A DNA stretch of 7,921 bases from an uncultured Prevotella sp. Lineage in GTDB: Bacteria; Bacteroidota; Bacteroidia; Bacteroidales; Bacteroidaceae. Where the stretch lies: assembly GCA_934281565.1 (NCBI GenBank), contig CAKQXI010000113.1, forward strand, positions 1-7,921, written 5' to 3'. How positions within the stretch are numbered: position 1 is the stretch's first letter; every line of letters starts with the position of its first letter. The notes under the pieces were generated by a model, which was not told where the DNA came from, searched no databases, and saw only the letters and a program-made list of their open reading frames with translations. This document shows positions 5,116-7,921 of the stretch, one piece after another. Made by a program: the position numbers and the translations under genes.

Positions 5116-5898
5116 TTGAAACTCCTCCTCTCCTCTCGCCAAAGTTGGTCGATACCATACACCATCTTTGCAGCAATATTCGTAGTACTGCCACTGATAT
5201 TGATAGTGGTATATTCATTCACCGATGAAAATGGATGCTTCACGCTCTATAACTTCCTGAAGTTCCTGAGCCACCCAGAAGCTATCAACACATTCGTATA
5301 TTCCATCGGCATCGCCTTTGCCAACACCTTGCTCTGCATCCTGTTAGGCTATCCAGCGGCATATATCTTGACACAAACCAAGATGAGACATACCACTACC
5401 ATCGTGATGCTTTTCATCTTGCCAATGTGGGTGAACATCTTGGTGCGTACCCTTGCCACCGTAGCACTTTTCGACTTCGCCGACATCCCACTCGGCGAGG
5501 GGGCATTGCTATTTGGCATGGTGTATAACTTCATCCCATTCATGATATATCCTATCTATAATACACTCCAGAAGATGGACCGTAGCTATATCGAGGCTGC
5601 CGAGGACTTGGGAGCCTCACCGCTCCAGCAGTTCATCAAGGTGATACTGCCACTCTCCATGCCCGGCGTGGCAAGTGGAATCTTGATGGTGTTCATGCCG
5701 ACAATCTCCACCTTTGCCATCTCCGAGCTATTGACGATGAACAACATCAAGCTGTTTGGTACCACCATACAGGAGAACATCAACAACTCCATGTGGAACT
5801 ATGGTGCCGCCCTCTCGCTCATCATGCTGTTCCTCATCGGGGCTTCCACATTGATTGCCTCTACCGACAACACCAAAGGGGAAGGAGGCATCAGATGA
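5116..5898 (+). CDS. potB: Spermidine/putrescine ABC transporter permease PotB
   Basis: Inner-membrane permease subunit, 260 residues, pairing with PotC to form the polyamine channel. About six membrane segments are visible (roughly 13-35, 62-86, 96-118, 130-150, 184-205, 232-248). The cytoplasmic EAA loop EAAEDLGASPLQQFIKVILP (160-179), which docks on PotA, is intact. SRQSWSIPYTIF near the N-terminus and IPLGEGALLFGMVYNFIPFMIYPIY are typical of PotB. The best start is TTG at 5116: the frame has a stop at 5083-5085 and no ATG between, and the first residues MKLLLSSRQSW look right for the family. An ATT at 5092 is the only other weak candidate. The gene follows a repeat-filled 189-bp gap after potA and overlaps potC by ATGA. 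Confidence 0.92.
   Translation: MKLLLSSRQSWSIPYTIFAAIFVVLPLILIVVYSFTDENGCFTLYNFLKFLSHPEAINTFVYSIGIAFANTLLCILLGYPAAYILTQTKMRHTTTIVMLFILPMWVNILVRTLATVALFDFADIPLGEGALLFGMVYNFIPFMIYPIYNTLQKMDRSYIEAAEDLGASPLQQFIKVILPLSMPGVASGILMVFMPTISTFAISELLTMNNIKLFGTTIQENINNSMWNYGAALSLIMLFLIGASTLIASTDNTKGEGGIR
5883..5888 (+). promoter_or_regulatory. Strong Shine-Dalgarno AGGAGG of potC
   Basis: AGGAGG six nt upstream of the potC ATG, inside the end of potB. It supports the 5895 start over the longer open frame, which begins at 5793 within potB. A full SD is uncommon in Bacteroidetes and fits translational coupling at the ATGA overlap. Confidence 0.65.
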
Positions 5899-6710
5899 CA
5901 AACTCATTATTCAGCAAGGACATGATGAAGAAAGTGTTCTGCCAGGGCTACCTCTGGTTGCTCTTGTTGCTGCTCTACTCCCCTATCATCATCATCGTGA
6001 TATTCTCGTTCACCGAGGCTAAGGTAATGGGCAACTGGACTGGCTTCTCGCTCCAGCTCTACAAGAACTTGTTTGCCGAGGGAACGCATCATTCGCTGAC
6101 CGCCGCACTCATCAACACGATAACCATCGCGCTGATAACTGCCACCATATCGACACTCTTTGGCACTCTCACAGCCATTGGCATCCATAACCTGCGCAAC
6201 CGCCGGGCAAGGCAAGCTATCTCGTTTGTCAACAACATCCCTATCCTCAATGGTGACATCATCATTGGCATTTCGCTTTTCTTGCTCTTTATCTCATTAG
6301 GCATTCCACAGGGCTACGTCACGGTGGTACTGGCACACATCACTTTCTGCTTGCCATACGTTATCTTGAGCGTAATGCCACGATTGAGACAGATGAACCC
6401 CAACCTCTATGAGGCTGCGCTCGACTTGGGGGCTTCGCCTATGCAAGCACTCCGCAAGATTATCATCCCTGAGATACTGCCTGGCATGATTTCTGGTTTC
6501 ATGCTTGCCATCACCATGAGTATCGACGACTTTGCCGTCACTATCTTCACTATCGGAAACGAGGGACTGGAAACGCTTTCTACTTACATCTATGCTGATG
6601 CACGCAAAGGTGGACTGACTCCTGAGCTTCGACCACTGTCTACTATCATCTTTGTGTTGGTGCTTGTGATGATGATTGCCATTAATCGTCGGAAGACGAT
6701 TAATAAGTGA
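5895..6710 (+). CDS. potC: Spermidine/putrescine ABC transporter permease PotC
   Basis: Second permease subunit, 271 residues. A membrane segment is at 17-40 (GYLWLLLLLLYSPIIIIVIF), others about 70-95, 122-138, 142-162, 195-215 and 248-264. The EAA loop EAALDLGASPMQALRKIIIP (173-192) contacts PotA. MSIDDFAVTIFTIG (208-221) is a strong PotC hallmark. The start at 5895 overlaps the potB stop as ATGA and has AGGAGG six nt upstream; a longer in-frame version from 5793 would lie inside potB. Translational coupling to potB is likely. The stop codon falls within an AG-rich repeat (6705-6737). Confidence 0.94.
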   Translation: MTNSLFSKDMMKKVFCQGYLWLLLLLLYSPIIIIVIFSFTEAKVMGNWTGFSLQLYKNLFAEGTHHSLTAALINTITIALITATISTLFGTLTAIGIHNLRNRRARQAISFVNNIPILNGDIIIGISLFLLFISLGIPQGYVTVVLAHITFCLPYVILSVMPRLRQMNPNLYEAALDLGASPMQALRKIIIPEILPGMISGFMLAITMSIDDFAVTIFTIGNEGLETLSTYIYADARKGGLTPELRPLSTIIFVLVLVMMIAINRRKTINK

Positions 6711-6715
6711 AGAGT

Positions 6716-6734
6716 GAAGAACGAAGAGTGAAGA
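6716..6734 (+). repeat. Inverted repeat arm, left (potC-potD junction)
   Basis: Nineteen bases reading GAAGAACGAAGAGTGAAGA, exact reverse complement of 6857-6875. It belongs to a GAAGAGTGAA-type short repeat that also covers the potC stop codon. The arms are 122 bp apart. Any role is unknown; in RNA the arms could pair and enclose the potD start. Confidence 0.75.
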
Positions 6735-6754
6735 ATTCAATTGTATTAGAGATT

Positions 6755-7921
6755 ATGAATAATTATAATATTAGAATAAAAAAGGGAAAGGGAAAAGGAG
6801 ATAGGAGATATGGGGAGAGAAGAAACATCGGCAAAATAAGCCGTTGGATTCTTCACTCTTCACTCTTCGTTCTTCTCTTACTCCTTTCTTCTTGCCAAAA
6901 CACCACTGAAAACAGAGAGGAGATACTGAAAGTTTATAACTGGGCAGACTATATTGACGAGGATGTGCTTGCCAACTTCCCTAAATGGTATGAGCAACAG
7001 ACGGGCAAGAAGATACGTGTCATCTACCAGACCTTTGACATCAACGAGGTGATGCTCACCAAGATAGAGAGAGGACATGAGGACTATGATGTGGTTTGCC
7101 CATCTGAATATATCATCGAAAGGATGCTTCGCAAGGATCTTCTCTTGCCTATCGACACTTGCTTTGGCAAGACTCCAAACTATATCCACAACATATCTCC
7201 TTATATCACGAGACAGATTGATGCCACCAGCAACAGTGGTCGCATCGCCCATCATTATGCTGTTCCATATATGTGGGGAACGTGTGGCATATTATATAAT
7301 AAGGAACACGTACCTATACAAGATGCACAGACATGGGGCACGCTCTGGAACAAGAAATATCGTGGTAAGCTGCTCATGAAGGACTCTTACCGTGACTCTT
7401 ATGGCACTGCCCTTATCTGGGCACACCGCAAGGACTTGGCAAAGGGCAAGGTTAGCGTTCCTCAACTCATGAACGACTATTCGCCTGCTGCCATCAATAC
7501 CGTGGAGAAATATCTCAAGGCTCTGAAGCCAAACATCGAGGGATGGGAGGCTGACTTTGGAAAAGAGACCATGACCAAAGGCAAGGCTCTGCTCAACATG
7601 ACATGGAGCGGTGATGCGGCATGGGCGATAGAGGAAGCAGGGAAAGTAGGTGTGGACTTAGGATATGAAGTGCCTAAGGAGGGGAGCAACGTATGGTTTG
7701 ACGGTTGGGTGATACCTCGTTATTCTCGTAACCCAAAGGCTGCCGCCTATTTCATCAACTACCTTTGCCAAGGAGGCATCGCACTTGCCAACATGGAGAC
7801 CACGGGATATGTAAGCAGTATCGCCACACCAGAGATATTAGACTCCATGAGTGACAAGGAGGCGTATCCTACTCCACAGAACCTTGCTTATTTCTTTGGA
7901 GAGAAAGGTAGAGCCGCCCAC
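6755..7921 (+). CDS. potD: Polyamine-binding lipoprotein PotD, partial (3' end beyond window)
   Basis: Substrate-binding component that captures spermidine/putrescine and hands it to PotBC; 389 codons are visible with no stop. The ATG at 6755 gives an unusually long basic n-region (residues 1-31, rich in Lys, Arg and Gly), then a hydrophobic core (SSLFVLLLLL) and lipobox LSSC with Cys47 as the lipidation site. No other in-frame ATG lies before the lipobox. The mature part follows PotD closely: LKVYNWADYID (58-68), VIYQTFDINEVMLTKIE, YDVVCPSEYIIERM, HHYAVPYMWGTCGILYN, TWGTLWNKKYRGKLLMKDSYRDS, MTWSGDAAWA and VPKEGSNVWFDGWVIP. The aromatic and acidic residues in the last two resemble the polyamine-contacting Trp and Trp-x-Asp of E. 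coli PotD. It starts 44 nt after potC, so it is in the same operon. The signal peptide is partly encoded by a short DNA repeat. Confidence 0.93.
   Translation, partial: MNNYNIRIKKGKGKGDRRYGERRNIGKISRWILHSSLFVLLLLLSSCQNTTENREEILKVYNWADYIDEDVLANFPKWYEQQTGKKIRVIYQTFDINEVMLTKIERGHEDYDVVCPSEYIIERMLRKDLLLPIDTCFGKTPNYIHNISPYITRQIDATSNSGRIAHHYAVPYMWGTCGILYNKEHVPIQDAQTWGTLWNKKYRGKLLMKDSYRDSYGTALIWAHRKDLAKGKVSVPQLMNDYSPAAINTVEKYLKALKPNIEGWEADFGKETMTKGKALLNMTWSGDAAWAIEEAGKVGVDLGYEVPKEGSNVWFDGWVIPRYSRNPKAAAYFINYLCQGGIALANMETTGYVSSIATPEILDSMSDKEAYPTPQNLAYFFGEKGRAAH
6857..6875 (-). repeat. Inverted repeat arm, right, inside the potD signal-peptide coding region
   Basis: Exact reverse complement of 6716-6734. 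On the plus strand it reads as the coding sequence for part of the PotD lipoprotein signal peptide (SSLFVL). Extra TTCACTC units continue the repeat to the left (6850-6863). Confidence 0.75.

Noticed and set aside
5793..5894. Upstream extension of potC (start at 5793)
   Set aside because: It lies inside potB, does not look like a permease N-terminus, and a strong Shine-Dalgarno plus ATGA overlap point to 5895.
6716..6875. Second invertible element between potC and potD
   Set aside because: The 19-bp inverted arms belong to a low-complexity intergenic repeat, there is no promoter between them, and inversion would destroy the potD start and signal peptide.

Overview
The window looks like a chromosomal segment of a Bacteroidales bacterium, most likely Prevotella/Segatella-like. 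This rests on three promoters of the Bacteroidetes type (TTTG or near, about 20 bp, TAnnTTTG), a Bacteroidetes-type tyrosine recombinase, an OmpA-like/DUF3575 outer-surface protein, short AT-rich tandem intergenic repeats and mostly weak ribosome binding sites. Genus is an inference from style, not from a marker gene.

Left part (1-2653, minus strand). A secreted OmpA-like/DUF3575 protein, typical of Bacteroidales fimbria-like operons, is cut by the left edge (1-932). Its reading frame has no stop from its ATG to the edge. Upstream of it is a 179-bp invertible cassette (1017-1195): perfect 24-bp inverted repeats flank 131 bp holding one good Bacteroidetes promoter. A tyrosine recombinase gene (1112-2653) follows. 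Its last codons run through the right inverted repeat into the cassette. In the orientation given, the promoter fires away from the DUF3575 gene and antisense into the recombinase gene (predicted OFF). After inversion it would fire toward the DUF3575 gene with a leader of about 110 nt (predicted ON), and the recombinase would swap its last 19 residues for 10 others. This self-editing phase-variation switch is the most interesting object in the window.

Middle (2654-3390). A short region carries five tandem 11-bp repeats just upstream of the recombinase start, then a clear promoter and a 173-residue orphan protein with a bacterial PH-like segment.

Right part (3391-7921, plus strand). A spermidine/putrescine ABC importer operon is laid out as potA-potB-potC-potD: ATPase, two permeases and a lipoprotein binding protein (the last cut by the right edge). 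PotA has a tandemly duplicated C-terminal TOBE-like module. The potA-potB gap is almost entirely 7-bp tandem repeats with a duplicated GGC-GCAA-GCC hairpin, and it runs up to an unusual TTG start of potB. potB and potC overlap by ATGA with a strong Shine-Dalgarno. The potC-potD junction holds a different repeat family in inverted copies, and one copy encodes part of the PotD signal peptide.
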